A program made the position numbers and the translations under genes. This document shows positions 1-8,239 of a stretch of DNA of 64,000 bases, piece after piece (the stretch's first letter is position 1; every line of letters starts with the position of its first letter). The stretch is taken from assembly GCF_000759475.1 (NCBI RefSeq), contig NZ_CP009454.1, positions 3,596,001-3,660,000 on the forward strand, read 5' to 3'. The notes beneath the pieces were generated by a model, which was not told the DNA's origin, made no database searches, and was given only the letters and a program-made list of their open reading frames with translations. Source of the stretch: Pantoea rwandensis. Its GTDB lineage: Bacteria; Pseudomonadota; Gammaproteobacteria; Enterobacterales; Enterobacteriaceae.

Positions 1-47
1 TCCTGCCATTCGCGGCTGACAGCAAACTGCCCCATTGCAACTTTCAT
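1..47 (-). CDS. Partial gene start, possible carbon-nitrogen hydrolase
   Basis: Only the first 15 codons lie in the window (MKVAMGQFAVSREWQ); the rest runs off the left edge. The ATG follows a GGAG-like ribosome site and lies two bases after the stop of the binding-protein gene, so the two are probably co-transcribed. The opening, a short hydrophobic strand leading into GQFAV, is typical of nitrilase-superfamily amidohydrolases. That identity is inference from a very short stretch. Confidence 0.45.
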   Translation of the reverse strand, partial: MKVAMGQFAVSREWQ

Positions 48-49
48 CT

Positions 50-1009
50 TCACTCCCCTTGCACTGCTGCCGGGAAAATCGCTTCCGGCGTCAGTAATGT
101 TTTGGTTAAGCCTTGCTGGAACAGCTCGTTAGCAAAATCGGCGATCATCTTTTTGTTAGCGGAGAATCCGTTTTGATTCCAGTCCGCCGGTAATTCCTGC
201 GCGGTACGTCGCAAATCATCCAGCAGCCACGGTGTGGTGTCGGCGTATTTCTCACGTTTCTGCATCCACATCTGGTACGAACGATCGATGATTTCGCTCA
301 ACGCCTGCGGCAGCCAGGGGTGCATTTCCGCCAGTGCCGGTTTCATCGCCAGCAGATGGATGCCCGGTACGTAGCCGACGCGGTTAAAGTAGTCGCGCTC
401 GGCGGTCACAAAGTCGTTTTGCAATTGGCGCAGGCCAGAATTCTTCAGGAAGAAACCTTCCGGCATAAAGGGCGTGAACACCGCATCCAGTTCACCGGCC
501 TTGAGCAGATCGATCAGCGGGCGCTCACCCGGTGCCGGTTCAATGCGGCCCGGACGACCGAAACCTGCGAGGCGATCAACAATCGGATGTTCTTCAGTCA
601 AACGTCCGGCAAACCAGTACGCATCATCGATCTCCACGCCAGCCTCACGCAGCACGGTACGCGTCCAGGTATTGCCAGAATCCTGCCAGCCGGTCACCCC
701 GATTTTCTTGCCTTTCAGCTGTGCGGGCGTGGTAATTGGGCTGTCAGCGGTAGTGATGATGCAGCGCTGGCGGAAGCCGCGCATCAGGAAGTGCGGCAGG
801 CCGAGCAGTGCATTATCACCTCTGGCACATGCCTGAGCATAGCGGCTGAATGACACTTCACCCGCATCGTATTTGTCGCTGGTCGCGAGGTTATCAACCA
901 GCGTGCCCACGCGGTCAATCTCCAGCGTGAAGCCTTCTGGTTTGATGTCGCCGAGTGCCAGCGGGGTGAAATAATCCCAGTCACGCACCGCCAGTCTGAT
1001 GGTTACCAT
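50..1009 (-). CDS. ABC-type substrate-binding protein, NitT/TauT-like fold
   Basis: A 319-residue protein resembling the periplasmic-binding-fold family that includes NitT/TauT binding proteins and proteins often labelled 4,5-dihydroxyphthalate decarboxylase. It opens with a beta strand (IRLAVRDWDYF), has the middle motif LKGKKIGVTGW and later LKAGELDAVFTPF, all usual in these bilobed proteins. No signal peptide is visible, so it may be a cytoplasmic enzyme-like member or be exported differently. It is followed two bases later by a possible carbon-nitrogen hydrolase start and is divergent from a MocR-type regulator, which suggests a small regulated catabolic or transport operon. The ligand cannot be told from sequence. 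Confidence 0.7.
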   Translation of the reverse strand: MVTIRLAVRDWDYFTPLALGDIKPEGFTLEIDRVGTLVDNLATSDKYDAGEVSFSRYAQACARGDNALLGLPHFLMRGFRQRCIITTADSPITTPAQLKGKKIGVTGWQDSGNTWTRTVLREAGVEIDDAYWFAGRLTEEHPIVDRLAGFGRPGRIEPAPGERPLIDLLKAGELDAVFTPFMPEGFFLKNSGLRQLQNDFVTAERDYFNRVGYVPGIHLLAMKPALAEMHPWLPQALSEIIDRSYQMWMQKREKYADTTPWLLDDLRRTAQELPADWNQNGFSANKKMIADFANELFQQGLTKTLLTPEAIFPAAVQGE

Positions 1010-1144
1010 AATTGTGCTTTCCCCGTTTTCGGCCAGAGCTCTGGCGCTGTTTATTTATTCAGCAAATAGTGCTTGAATTTGAGTCTAAAACGCGAATACT
1101 AATCTGAACAATCAATTCTTTGTTACTGAACAAATGATTTTCTT

Positions 1145-2500
1145 ATGACGCAAACGGTAGATGTCGAGTGGCTTAGCCAACAAATAGATGATGCTTCGGT
1201 AAAGGGAATAACGCTGACCGCCTCAACGTTAATTCGGGACGGCCAAATTGCTGTCGGTATGCAAATGCCTGCGGTGCGCGAACTGGCGGAGCGGCTGGGC
1301 GTCAGTCCGGCAACCGTTTCTGCTGCCTGGGCGCAGTTGAAGAAGCAGAAAGTACTGGCGGGTAAAGGACGCAGTGGCGTTTGGGTGTGTGGCAACAGCG
1401 TGCTGCCACGCCCCATCCGCTTTGAGAAGATTGGCAACTATGGCGAGAACATCCGTGCCTCACTGGCCATGGCATCACCCGATCCGGCGCTGCTCCCCGA
1501 TCTCCAGCGGGCGATCCTCGCCGGCATTGCTTCGCCTGAGCTAAACAGCTATCAACGCGAAGCGATCTCCCCGCAATTGCAAGCGGCCATCAGCCCACGC
1601 TGGCCCTATCCGGCGGAAGCCTGGTTGGCCACAGATGGCGGCTTTGATGCCATGAATTTGATTGTGCAAACGTTACTGTCGCCGGGCGATCGGGTGGTGA
1701 TTGAAAATCCCACCGCTACGCGTTTACTGGATATGCTGGAGAATATTGGCGCAGAAATTTTGCCGCTACCCTGTGATGATCAGGGGCCGATCCCCACGGC
1801 GCTGGCTGCACATCTGCAAAAATCACCGGCGATGTTTATCTATCAGCCGCGCACGCATTCGGCCACCGGCTACAGCGTGACACAGCGTCGCAGTGCCGAG
1901 TTGGCACGGGTGCTGGCGAACAGTACCACGATGATCGTCGAGGATGATGGCATTGGCGATCTGTCGCGCTGGCCGGCCTGGAGCCTGGGTTTCCACTTCC
2001 CGGAGCGGGTCATTCACGTTCACTCTTTTTCCAAAGCCTATGGTCCCGATCTGCGCCTGGCGGCGTTATCCGCGACGGCAGACATGGTGAAACGACTGCA
2101 GTCATGGCGTAATTTCGGCGTCAGCTGGACCAGCCGTATCTTGCAGGATGGGGTGGCGTGGATGCTCACCGATGAGGCCACACAGCAGAGCATTGAACAG
2201 GCGAAGACCGTTTACGCGCAGCGTCGCCAGCAGTTACTGGCGGCACTGGCAAAACGCGGAGTGGTGCTGGAAGAACGAGATGGGTTGAGTGTGCAGATCC
2301 CGGTGGAATCAGAGCAGTACGCCATGATCACCCTGGCAGCCCGCGGCATCGCCGTACTGCCGGGAGAACGCTGCTGCCTCAACGGCGAGCCGTTTATTCG
2401 CGTCAGTGCTTCGCTGCTCCCGTTCGATCAGCTTGAAAGCATTGCTGACGCGCTGGTCATCGCCACCGGGCGTGAACTTAAAGCGAGCCCAGATCTTTGA
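1145..2500 (+). CDS. MocR/GntR-family regulator with aminotransferase-like domain
   Basis: A 451-residue transcription factor. The N-terminal 75 residues form a GntR winged helix-turn-helix (RELAERLGVSPATVSAAW). The rest is a fold-type I PLP-binding aminotransferase-like domain with the expected lysine in HSFSKAYGPDLRL, and IVEDDG supplies the aspartate that contacts the cofactor. Members sense PLP or an amino compound and usually control a neighbouring gene. It is divergent from the binding-protein gene at 50-1009 across a 135-bp gap, so that operon is the likely target. Its 3' end overlaps the convergent GNAT gene by 23 bp. The effector is unknown. Confidence 0.85.
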   Translation: MTQTVDVEWLSQQIDDASVKGITLTASTLIRDGQIAVGMQMPAVRELAERLGVSPATVSAAWAQLKKQKVLAGKGRSGVWVCGNSVLPRPIRFEKIGNYGENIRASLAMASPDPALLPDLQRAILAGIASPELNSYQREAISPQLQAAISPRWPYPAEAWLATDGGFDAMNLIVQTLLSPGDRVVIENPTATRLLDMLENIGAEILPLPCDDQGPIPTALAAHLQKSPAMFIYQPRTHSATGYSVTQRRSAELARVLANSTTMIVEDDGIGDLSRWPAWSLGFHFPERVIHVHSFSKAYGPDLRLAALSATADMVKRLQSWRNFGVSWTSRILQDGVAWMLTDEATQQSIEQAKTVYAQRRQQLLAALAKRGVVLEERDGLSVQIPVESEQYAMITLAARGIAVLPGERCCLNGEPFIRVSASLLPFDQLESIADALVIATGRELKASPDL

Positions 2501-2909
2501 TGTGATAACGTGGAGATTCCACATAGCCTTCACGCGAGTAGAACTGGTTGGCTTTAAGGCGGGAAGCGTGACAATGCACTTCCATGCGATCGCAACCCCG
2601 CTCCCGCGCTAACTGCTCGGCATGGCTGAGCAGCTGTTGGCCACTGCCTTTACTGCGCTCGCCTTCCGCAATGCAAAAATAGCTGATGCGGGCGAAATCA
2701 CCGGGCAGCGCCAGTTGGGGGATAAAGTGCAAAGAGAGAAACCCCAGAACCTGATTACCGTGTTCTGCCACCAATAAAATTTCGTCGGGATGGCTGCATA
2801 ACTGCGCCAGACGCGTATCAATAAACTTTTCTGTGCCGCTGTAACCTAGTTCGGTTAACAGCGCACTCAGGGCAAAACTGTCTTTTGCCAGTGCCTGACG
2901 TATATTCAT
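2478..2909 (-). CDS. GNAT-family N-acetyltransferase
   Basis: A 143-residue single-domain protein with a GNAT core: an N-terminal MNIRQALAKDSFALSALLTELGY, a central strand pair (LLVAEHGNQVLGFLSLHF), and the acetyl-CoA loop in EGERSKGSGQQLLSHAE, the usual RxxGxG/A pattern. The C-terminal HASRLKANQFYSREGY is typical of the family. It should transfer an acetyl group from acetyl-CoA to a small amine; the substrate cannot be predicted. It is monocistronic and convergent with the MocR gene, sharing 23 bp with it. A TCATCC context around the start suggests an AGGAGGCAGG ribosome site. Confidence 0.85.
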   Translation of the reverse strand: MNIRQALAKDSFALSALLTELGYSGTEKFIDTRLAQLCSHPDEILLVAEHGNQVLGFLSLHFIPQLALPGDFARISYFCIAEGERSKGSGQQLLSHAEQLARERGCDRMEVHCHASRLKANQFYSREGYVESPRYHIKDLGSL

Positions 2910-3113
2910 CCTGCCTCCTCATGAGTCCTTGCATGCAGTTATATAGCGTTGTTGCGTAAAAAGCTGCAAGTAAGGATTGTTATGAGAATGTTACTGCCAG
3001 GTTCTGTGAAATACGCCGCAGAATGTGCCCTGTCATCAGCCTGTCATCACGGCTTAAGGTTGGCTTAACCTGGCTTTGCGATGCTGAATGAAATACATCT
3101 CTGGGGCGCGCAC

Positions 3114-3212
3114 ATGAAAAACCTGATTCCACGTAGCTACAATGAAGTGATGGCGCTTTTCGTCGCCATGGCGGCCGTGTTGGGCTATTCCCTGACATGG
3201 TGGAACATGTAA
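3114..3212 (+). CDS. Putative 32-residue single-span membrane peptide
   Basis: The frame encodes a 32-residue peptide with a polar start (MKNLIPRSYNEV), a hydrophobic stretch (MALFVAMAAVLGYSLTWW) and a stop followed at once by a strong terminator. An in-frame upstream ATG at 3081 would give 43 residues. A GGGG stretch lies 8 bases before the 3114 start. The layout (short frame, one membrane span, its own terminator) is typical of real small membrane proteins, but I do not recognise the family. Expression is inferred only. Confidence 0.45.
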   Translation: MKNLIPRSYNEVMALFVAMAAVLGYSLTWWNM

Positions 3213-3223
3213 AAAGGACAAAA

Positions 3224-3247
3224 AAAACCCGCCATTAGGCGGGTTTT
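3224..3247. terminator. Bidirectional rho-independent terminator
   Basis: A perfect 10-bp stem AAAACCCGCC / GGCGGGTTTT with an ATTA loop. It has A-rich sequence on one side and T-rich on the other, so it can act in both directions. It lies between the 32-residue frame (+) and cspE (-). Confidence 0.85.
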
Positions 3248-3266
3248 CAAAATTCTAACTGTTAAC

Positions 3267-3476
3267 TTACAGAGCGATAACGTTAGCAGCAGATGGGCCT
3301 TTAGCGCCGTCAGTGATTTCGAACTCTACACGCTGACCTTCAGCCAGAGTTTTGAAACCATTGCTCATGATTGCAGAGAAGTGTACGAATACATCTTTGC
3401 TGCCATCTTCTGGAGTAATGAAACCGAAGCCTTTCGACTCATTAAACCACTTAACGTTACCTTTGATCTTGGACAT
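3267..3476 (-). CDS. cspE: Cold-shock-family RNA chaperone CspE
   Basis: A 69-residue single cold-shock domain, nearly identical to E. coli CspE. RNP1 (KGFGFI) and RNP2 (VFVHF) are both present, with the C-terminal [10 protein letters not shown]. It binds single-stranded RNA and DNA, melts RNA hairpins and promotes antitermination; CspE is made at 37 degrees as well as in the cold. It lies directly downstream of pagP on the same strand, as in E. coli, and ends at a terminator. The long A/T-rich leader at 3477-3620 fits the usual structured csp 5' region. Confidence 0.95.
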   Translation of the reverse strand: MSKIKGNVKWFNESKGFGFITPEDGSKDVFVHFSAIMSNGFKTLAEGQRVEFEITDGAKGPSAANVIAL

Positions 3477-3626
3477 CTATATTACCTTTACATGAAAAAT
3501 GGACACTAAACTGTGTCGGCATCTAGTACAGCAATTGCGGTGACATTTGTCCAGTGAGAATTGATGAAAAAGTGATAAATATTGATTTTTTGCATCCCCT
3601 TCACACTTTTTGACGCATTTCACCCG

Positions 3627-4199
3627 CTAAAACTGGAATCTCAGCCAGGCAAAATAGACGTTACCGTTATTATAAGTCCCTGGAATATAAGTCATTTGGA
3701 ATGTAGCTGGACCATATCCTATTGATGCTAATGGCAAAACCAGTGGAACCGGGATATAACGCCAGTTATCTCTCGCCGTTACGCCCGCGGTGTAGCCTGC
3801 ACCGATGTGGAAATTCTGATCGTTCAATGGCCGCCAGGTCGCTTCCCAGCCATAGCCGGCGATAGGCTCCCATTTGTTGAACGAGTCTTTGAACACCATG
3901 GCATACAGCCCATGCCAGTTACCTTTCTCATCCCAACGAGATACACCGCCACCTGCGCCCCACGGTCGCTCGTTGTACTTTTCGATATGCTGGTCATCAT
4001 AGGTCCAGCGGTTATGCCAGGTGATCGCGGGCAGGTAAAAATCATGATGCTGTGGCTGCGACCAGGTTTGCTCAACATTAGTACTAAATGTATTCCATCC
4101 CGCTTCAATGGCTTGCGATGTCGTGGCTGCTGATGCCGAAAACGTCATGGGTAACGTCAAAATTCCGCCTAAAAGTGCGGAGAAAATGTGCCGATTCAC
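3627..4199 (-). CDS. pagP: Lipid A palmitoyltransferase PagP
   Basis: A 190-residue outer-membrane enzyme that moves a palmitoyl chain from a phospholipid to the hydroxymyristate of lipid A, raising resistance to cationic peptides. A signal peptide ([24 protein letters not shown]) precedes the mature start. The catalytic histidine context ([13 protein letters not shown]), the RPWGAGGG loop and the C-terminal aromatic YFAWLRFQF of an eight-stranded barrel are visible, and length matches the family. The start is GTG, preceded by AGGA eight bases upstream. The order pagP-cspE is conserved with E. coli. PhoP control is known in Salmonella, but I could not confirm a PhoP box here. Confidence 0.95.
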   Translation of the reverse strand: MNRHIFSALLGGILTLPMTFSASAATTSQAIEAGWNTFSTNVEQTWSQPQHHDFYLPAITWHNRWTYDDQHIEKYNERPWGAGGGVSRWDEKGNWHGLYAMVFKDSFNKWEPIAGYGWEATWRPLNDQNFHIGAGYTAGVTARDNWRYIPVPLVLPLASIGYGPATFQMTYIPGTYNNGNVYFAWLRFQF

Positions 4200-4587
4200 A
4201 AAAAAATCCTATTAAATCATCTCTTAAACTCGCCCCACCCTGTTTAAAAAAAGCATTCGTTGAGTGGGCGATTATTAGCGCAACGAGTTAAAAGGATATT
4301 TAAAAAAGCGGCTAAAAACTCCAGGTATTGTCTGTGTTACAACATTATTTTCCGATGATTTAGATTAGGTTGTGGTTTATCTATGGAAAGAAATATCTCG
4401 GTCGTCAGGAAAAATGCACATTAAGTGCACTTGATGCGTGATAGTCACTCCGCTATATAACTTAATTTTCAGCAACTTAACGTCGATCATTTACATGGGA
4501 AATAAATTAATTAAATTTATGAATTGAACTCTGAAGGCGAATAAGATAAATCTCATCTTTCCAGGACGGAGAGGGAGGAAGATTGAA
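4200..4587. other. AT-rich intergenic region upstream of pagP
   Basis: A 388-bp gap between divergent pagP and the 61-residue gene. It should hold both promoters. The sequence is AT-rich with several T/A runs. I found no RNA gene, convincing operator or coding frame. Confidence 0.5.
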
Positions 4588-4773
4588 ATGACGATTCGTT
4601 GTCGACGCTGCGGCTGCGCTAAATTTTATTTCACATTGCCAAAAGTGGAAGAGGAGAGAAATAACTCTCACCACGGTGCGTGTTGCGCGGGTTGTGATAA
4701 ACCCATTGACTGGCGTGACCTTATTCCGGCAATGCAAACTTATCGCGAATTTGCCGCGTCCCGGGCAGAATAA
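4588..4773 (+). CDS. Small cysteine-rich protein, possible zinc ribbon
   Basis: A 61-residue frame with a strong ribosome site (GGGAGGAAG) ahead of the ATG and a hairpin after the stop. The N-terminus holds CRRCGC and the middle holds CCAGC, two CxxC pairs about 30 residues apart, as in a zinc ribbon. Two histidines (HH) lie just before the second pair. I do not recognise a named family. It could bind a metal and nucleic acid or act as a small regulator; that is inference. It is convergent with the YohP gene. Confidence 0.6.
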   Translation: MTIRCRRCGCAKFYFTLPKVEEERNNSHHGACCAGCDKPIDWRDLIPAMQTYREFAASRAE

Positions 4774-4780
4774 CGAATTC

Positions 4781-4797
4781 AGGCACCTCGGGTGCCT
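4781..4797. terminator. Hairpin between small gene and yohP
   Basis: A perfect 7-bp stem AGGCACC / GGTGCCT with a TCG loop and a short T-containing tail. It sits between convergent small genes, so it probably ends transcripts from both sides. The T-run is weak. Confidence 0.6.
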
Positions 4798-4804
4798 GTT
4801 CGTG

Positions 4805-4888
4805 TCAGAAAATCAGTTTAAATACACCCGTAATCGTCAGTAATCCCACGATAAAAATGATGGCAATAATCCACAGAATTATTTTCAT
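4805..4888 (-). CDS. yohP: YohP-like 27-residue membrane peptide
   Basis: The frame encodes 27 residues beginning MKIILWIIAIIFIVGLL and ending GVFKLIF. It closely matches E. coli YohP, a one-span inner-membrane peptide studied for mRNA targeting and SRP-related insertion; that knowledge is from E. coli. A GGAGCGAAC ribosome site precedes the ATG. Nearly the whole peptide is one hydrophobic helix flanked by lysines. Its biological role is not established. It is far below usual annotation limits and easily missed. Confidence 0.85.
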   Translation of the reverse strand: MKIILWIIAIIFIVGLLTITGVFKLIF

Positions 4889-5147
4889 TGTTCGCTCCTT
4901 CAGTGATGAAAAATAACGCGCCTGTAAACCAGTATAGATGATCATTCTGTGTTCGCTGTGCAGTGCGAGCACTGTCACGCATCGTGATGAGCGTTGCCTT
5001 GCCTTCAGTTTTATTTCTGCGAGACGGATCGCATGTCGCAATTTTATCCCCCTCTCCCGCTGCGCACCGCCAGCCTGTGCTGTCTAAACTTACAGCGCCT
5101 CTAGCAGGCCTCAATTGTTATCACTGCCTACGTAACAAGGAGATCAT

Positions 5148-5393
5148 ATGAGCACGATTAATACCAGCATGGGGCGTTACAGCCTGAAGGCAAAGGATTA
5201 CGGCAACCACATCAGTGGCAGCATTGCCATTAATGATGAAGGTGGCACCCAACTCACCATGCAAGAATTTGAAGAGCATTACCTTGACGATGTCGTCAAC
5301 AATGTCATTTATCCGGTCACGGGTGGGAACCGTGAAATTACCCGCGCGTTGCGCGATCAGATGGTAAAAGCGGGCTTTGAACAGCCGCATTGA
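5148..5393 (+). CDS. Conserved-looking hypothetical protein, 81 residues
   Basis: An 81-residue soluble protein with a textbook ribosome site (AAGGAGATCAT before the ATG) and its own terminator. It starts MSTINTSMGRYSLKAKDYG and holds an acidic helix (QEFEEHYLDDVVNNV) followed by a basic C-terminus. There is no signal peptide, membrane span or cysteine motif. I do not recognise a family, but translation signals and codon use look genuine. Confidence 0.7.
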   Translation: MSTINTSMGRYSLKAKDYGNHISGSIAINDEGGTQLTMQEFEEHYLDDVVNNVIYPVTGGNREITRALRDQMVKAGFEQPH

Positions 5394-5399
5394 GTTTTT

Positions 5400-5418
5400 G
5401 GGCCACAGATTGTGGCCC
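5400..5418 (+). terminator. Rho-independent terminator after the 81-residue gene
   Basis: An 8-bp stem GGGCCACA / TGTGGCCC with a GAT loop, followed by TTTGCTTTT, seven bases after the stop codon. Confidence 0.8.
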
Positions 5419-5501
5419 TTTGCTTTTGATAACCCTCACTTGCGGTGATGATAGTTTTAAGCGCAGGATGCAATATCGAACATGACAAGGAGATTGACCG
5501 C

Positions 5502-6584
5502 GTGAGTACCCTTTACCGACTTCCCCCTTCCCAGCTCCATCAATTTGTTCAGGCCATTTGGTTACATGCCGGCAGCAGCGCCGAAGAGTCACGTTTAGTG
5601 GCTGACCATCTGGTGGCCGCCAATCTGGCCGGTCACGATTCCCACGGCGTGGGAATGATCCCGAGCTATATGAGTTCACTGAAGCAGGGCTTCCTGCAAC
5701 TGAACCAGCACACCACCATTGAAAAGGATGCCGGTGCGGTGCTCACCCTGCACGGTCATAACGGCTTTGGTCAGGTGGCTGCACATCAGGCGATGCAGTT
5801 GGGTATTGAGCGGGCAGCGAAGCTGGGCATCGCTGCGGTCGGCTTACACCATTCCCACCATATTGGTCGTATCGGTCATTGGGCGGAACAGTGCGCAGCG
5901 GCGGGATTCGTCTCTTTCCATTTCGTCAACGTGATGGGCGATCCGATGGTTGCGCCCTTTAACGGCAGCGATCGCCGTTTTGGTACTAACCCCTTCTGTG
6001 CCATCTTCCCGCGCCAAAATGCCAAACCGCTGCTGCTCGATTTCGCCACCAGCGGCATTGCCTACGGTAAAACGCGCGTGGCATGGAACAAAGGGCAACA
6101 GGTCGCGCCCGGTTATCTGATCGATCACCAGGGGCAGCCCACCACCGAGCCCGGCGTGATGCATCAGGCACCTTATGGCTCGCTGATGCCGTTTGGCCTG
6201 CACAAAGGTTATGCGCTGGCCACGATGTGCGAAATTCTTGGCGGTGCGCTCTCCGGCGGCCGCACCACGCACGATGCCACGCTGGTCAGCAGCCATGACG
6301 CCATTTTCAACTGCATGACCACTATCATCGTCAATCCCGAGGCGTTTGATGCCCCTGCGATGCAGGAAGAAGCAGAATCGTTCCTCGAATGGGTAAAACG
6401 CTCGCCACAAAGCGGCGATGCACCGATTCAGGTTCCGGGTGAATGGGAAGAACAGAATCGTACCGAACGCGATCGTGAGGGTATTCCGCTCGATAGCAAC
6501 AGTTGGGAACAGATTTGTGCAGCTGCATTACAGGCAGGCATGCCTGATGAAGAGCTGGCGGCCTTCCGCGCGCTGGCGCAGTAG
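5502..6584 (+). CDS. hcxB: Hydroxycarboxylate dehydrogenase of the YbiC/HcxB type
   Basis: A 360-residue NAD(P)-dependent 2-hydroxyacid dehydrogenase of the malate/L-lactate/ureidoglycolate family, close to E. coli YbiC (HcxB). Family signatures include AANLAGHDSHGVGM near the N-terminus, the catalytic-histidine region HHSHHIGRIGHWAEQCA, RFGTNPFCAIFPR, and LHKGYALATMCEILGGALSGG. I chose GTG at 5502 because AAGGAG lies nine bases upstream and the product then starts like the family; the longer frame from 5445 adds 19 unlikely residues. It converges on gntT. The substrate in this organism is uncertain. Confidence 0.9.
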   Translation: MSTLYRLPPSQLHQFVQAIWLHAGSSAEESRLVADHLVAANLAGHDSHGVGMIPSYMSSLKQGFLQLNQHTTIEKDAGAVLTLHGHNGFGQVAAHQAMQLGIERAAKLGIAAVGLHHSHHIGRIGHWAEQCAAAGFVSFHFVNVMGDPMVAPFNGSDRRFGTNPFCAIFPRQNAKPLLLDFATSGIAYGKTRVAWNKGQQVAPGYLIDHQGQPTTEPGVMHQAPYGSLMPFGLHKGYALATMCEILGGALSGGRTTHDATLVSSHDAIFNCMTTIIVNPEAFDAPAMQEEAESFLEWVKRSPQSGDAPIQVPGEWEEQNRTERDREGIPLDSNSWEQICAAALQAGMPDEELAAFRALAQ

Positions 6585-6600
6585 ACCGCAGCAGTGAAGA

Positions 6601-6623
6601 AGCTGAGGCACATTGCCTCAGCT
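6601..6623. terminator. Hairpin between convergent hcxB and gntT
   Basis: A perfect 10-bp inverted repeat AGCTGAGGCA / TGCCTCAGCT with a CAT loop, midway between two convergent stop codons. There is no long T-run, so efficiency is uncertain, but the position fits a shared terminator. Confidence 0.65.
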
Positions 6624-6631
6624 GAATTCCG

Positions 6632-7948
6632 TCAGATTACGTTAGCCAGCAGCAAACAGCCGACCAAACCACACACCGAAATAATGGTTTCCAGCGCGGA
6701 CCAGGAGCGAATAGTTTCGCCAATGGTCAGGTTGAAGTACTCCTTGAACAGCCAGAAGCCCGGATCGTTGACGTGAGAGAAGATCACGCTGCCGGAACCC
6801 ACGGCAATCACCATCAGTTCCGGGCTGGCACCGCTGGTAGCAATCAGTGGCGCAACGATCCCGCCGGCGGTAATCGCCGCTACGGTGGCTGAACCCAATG
6901 CGATACGCAACACCGCCGCGATAGACCACGCCATAAAGATCGGCGATACATTGGTCTCGTGCATCATACTCGCGATGTATTTATCGACGCCGCTGTCCAC
7001 CAGCACCTGCTTGAACGCCCCGCCGCCGCCAATGATCAACAGCATCATGGCGATGATTTTGATCGAGTCGGTGATGGTGCCCATCACTTCATCCATACTC
7101 CGTCCACGGTTCAGACCAAAGGTGAAGATGGCGATCAGTACCGCAATCAGCGTTGCCATAATCGGGTCACCAAAGAACTCTGCATACGGCAACAACAGAT
7201 GCCCTTTCGGCAACACCATCTCCGAGACGGCACGCAAGGCCATCAGCACTACCGGCACTAACGCCGTCCAGACGCTGACGCCAAAGCCCGGCATTTCTGC
7301 TTCGGTAAAGGTTTTTGGGTTCCACAAACCTTCCGGGATCGGTTTGTCGATGCCTTTCAGGAAGCGCGCATACACCGGCCCCGCCAGAATCACGGTCGGA
7401 ATACCCAGCAGCGTGCCATACAGCAGCGTTTTACCCATATCGGCGTTGAACAGCGTCGCAATCGCTGTTGGGCCTGGATGCGGAGGCAGGAAACCATGCG
7501 TCACCGACAATGCCGCAGCCATCGGCACGCCGACGTACAACAACGGCACACGCGCCGACGCCGCGATGCTGAACACCAGCGGCAGCATCAACACAAAGCC
7601 CACTTCATAGAACAGCGCGAAGCCCACCGTGAATCCGGTTAAGACCAGCGCCCACTGAATGTGTTTTTGACCAAATTTAGCAATCAGCGTGGTGGCAATA
7701 CGTTGGGCACCGCCGCAGTCGGCCAGCAGTTTCCCCAGCATCGCGCCAAAGCCCATGATCAGCGCCAGACTACCCAGCGTGCCGCCTACGCCGGTTTTGA
7801 TCGATCCAATCACTTTGTTGACAGGCATACCCTGCATCATACCCACCGCCAGCGCGACCAGGATCAGCGCAATAAATCCGTTCAGCTTGAAGCGAATCAT
7901 TAACAGCAGCAGTAAGGCTACGCCAATCGCCACATAGAGTAATGGCAT
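6632..7948 (-). CDS. gntT: High-affinity gluconate permease GntT
   Basis: A 438-residue inner-membrane gluconate:H+ symporter of the GntP family, matching E. coli GntT along its whole length. It has about a dozen hydrophobic segments and the conserved stretches GFALFYEVGFVLMLPLVF, THGFLPPHPGPTAIA and SGSVIFSHVNDPGFWLFKEYF. I placed the start at 7948 (MPLLYVAIGV) because GGAGA precedes it and the length equals the family; the longer frame adds 32 residues. No gluconokinase gene is adjacent. Control by GntR is supported by two operator-like sites upstream. Confidence 0.95.
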   Translation of the reverse strand: MPLLYVAIGVALLLLLMIRFKLNGFIALILVALAVGMMQGMPVNKVIGSIKTGVGGTLGSLALIMGFGAMLGKLLADCGGAQRIATTLIAKFGQKHIQWALVLTGFTVGFALFYEVGFVLMLPLVFSIAASARVPLLYVGVPMAAALSVTHGFLPPHPGPTAIATLFNADMGKTLLYGTLLGIPTVILAGPVYARFLKGIDKPIPEGLWNPKTFTEAEMPGFGVSVWTALVPVVLMALRAVSEMVLPKGHLLLPYAEFFGDPIMATLIAVLIAIFTFGLNRGRSMDEVMGTITDSIKIIAMMLLIIGGGGAFKQVLVDSGVDKYIASMMHETNVSPIFMAWSIAAVLRIALGSATVAAITAGGIVAPLIATSGASPELMVIAVGSGSVIFSHVNDPGFWLFKEYFNLTIGETIRSWSALETIISVCGLVGCLLLANVI

Positions 7949-8059
7949 AATTTTTCTCCACTTTTGCGCACGACAGCATGTCGGCAGCGGTTTGTTTTGT
8001 TTATCCCAAAGGACAGTCGATTCGGTGACATCGCTGAGAGGCACGCGGTCTGTCGCACA

Positions 8060-8089
8060 ATGTTACGGGTATCATGTTAAGGGTAACAT
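8060..8089. promoter_or_regulatory. Two overlapping GntR-type operators
   Basis: ATGTTACGGGTATCAT (8060-8075) and ATGTTAAGGGTAACAT (8074-8089) share two bases. The second is a perfect inverted repeat of ATGTTA-N4-TAACAT, the known GntR operator form; the first has one mismatch. They lie about 110-140 bp upstream of the gntT start. In E. coli, gntT also has two GntR sites. The iron-alcohol-dehydrogenase gene on the other side could share the control. Confidence 0.8.
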
Positions 8090-8239
8090 TGCGCACAAAG
8101 CATCAGCCGCGCGGGGGGAATTTCTGTTTTGCGAAGGTGATCAACTTTTTGCCAGGCAGTTATCAGAATGTTTGCAGCGGGGGCGTCACCGCTTTTGGTT
8201 ACACTAAGGTCTTTATGCCCTTCAAAAAAGGATCTGCAG

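Noticed and set aside
4200..4330. PhoP box upstream of pagP
   Set aside because: GTTTA-like hexamers occur, but not with the required spacing; it is not safe to call.
6885..7610. 241-codon plus-strand frame within gntT
   Set aside because: It is the antisense shadow of a highly conserved permease; composition is typical of antisense frames.
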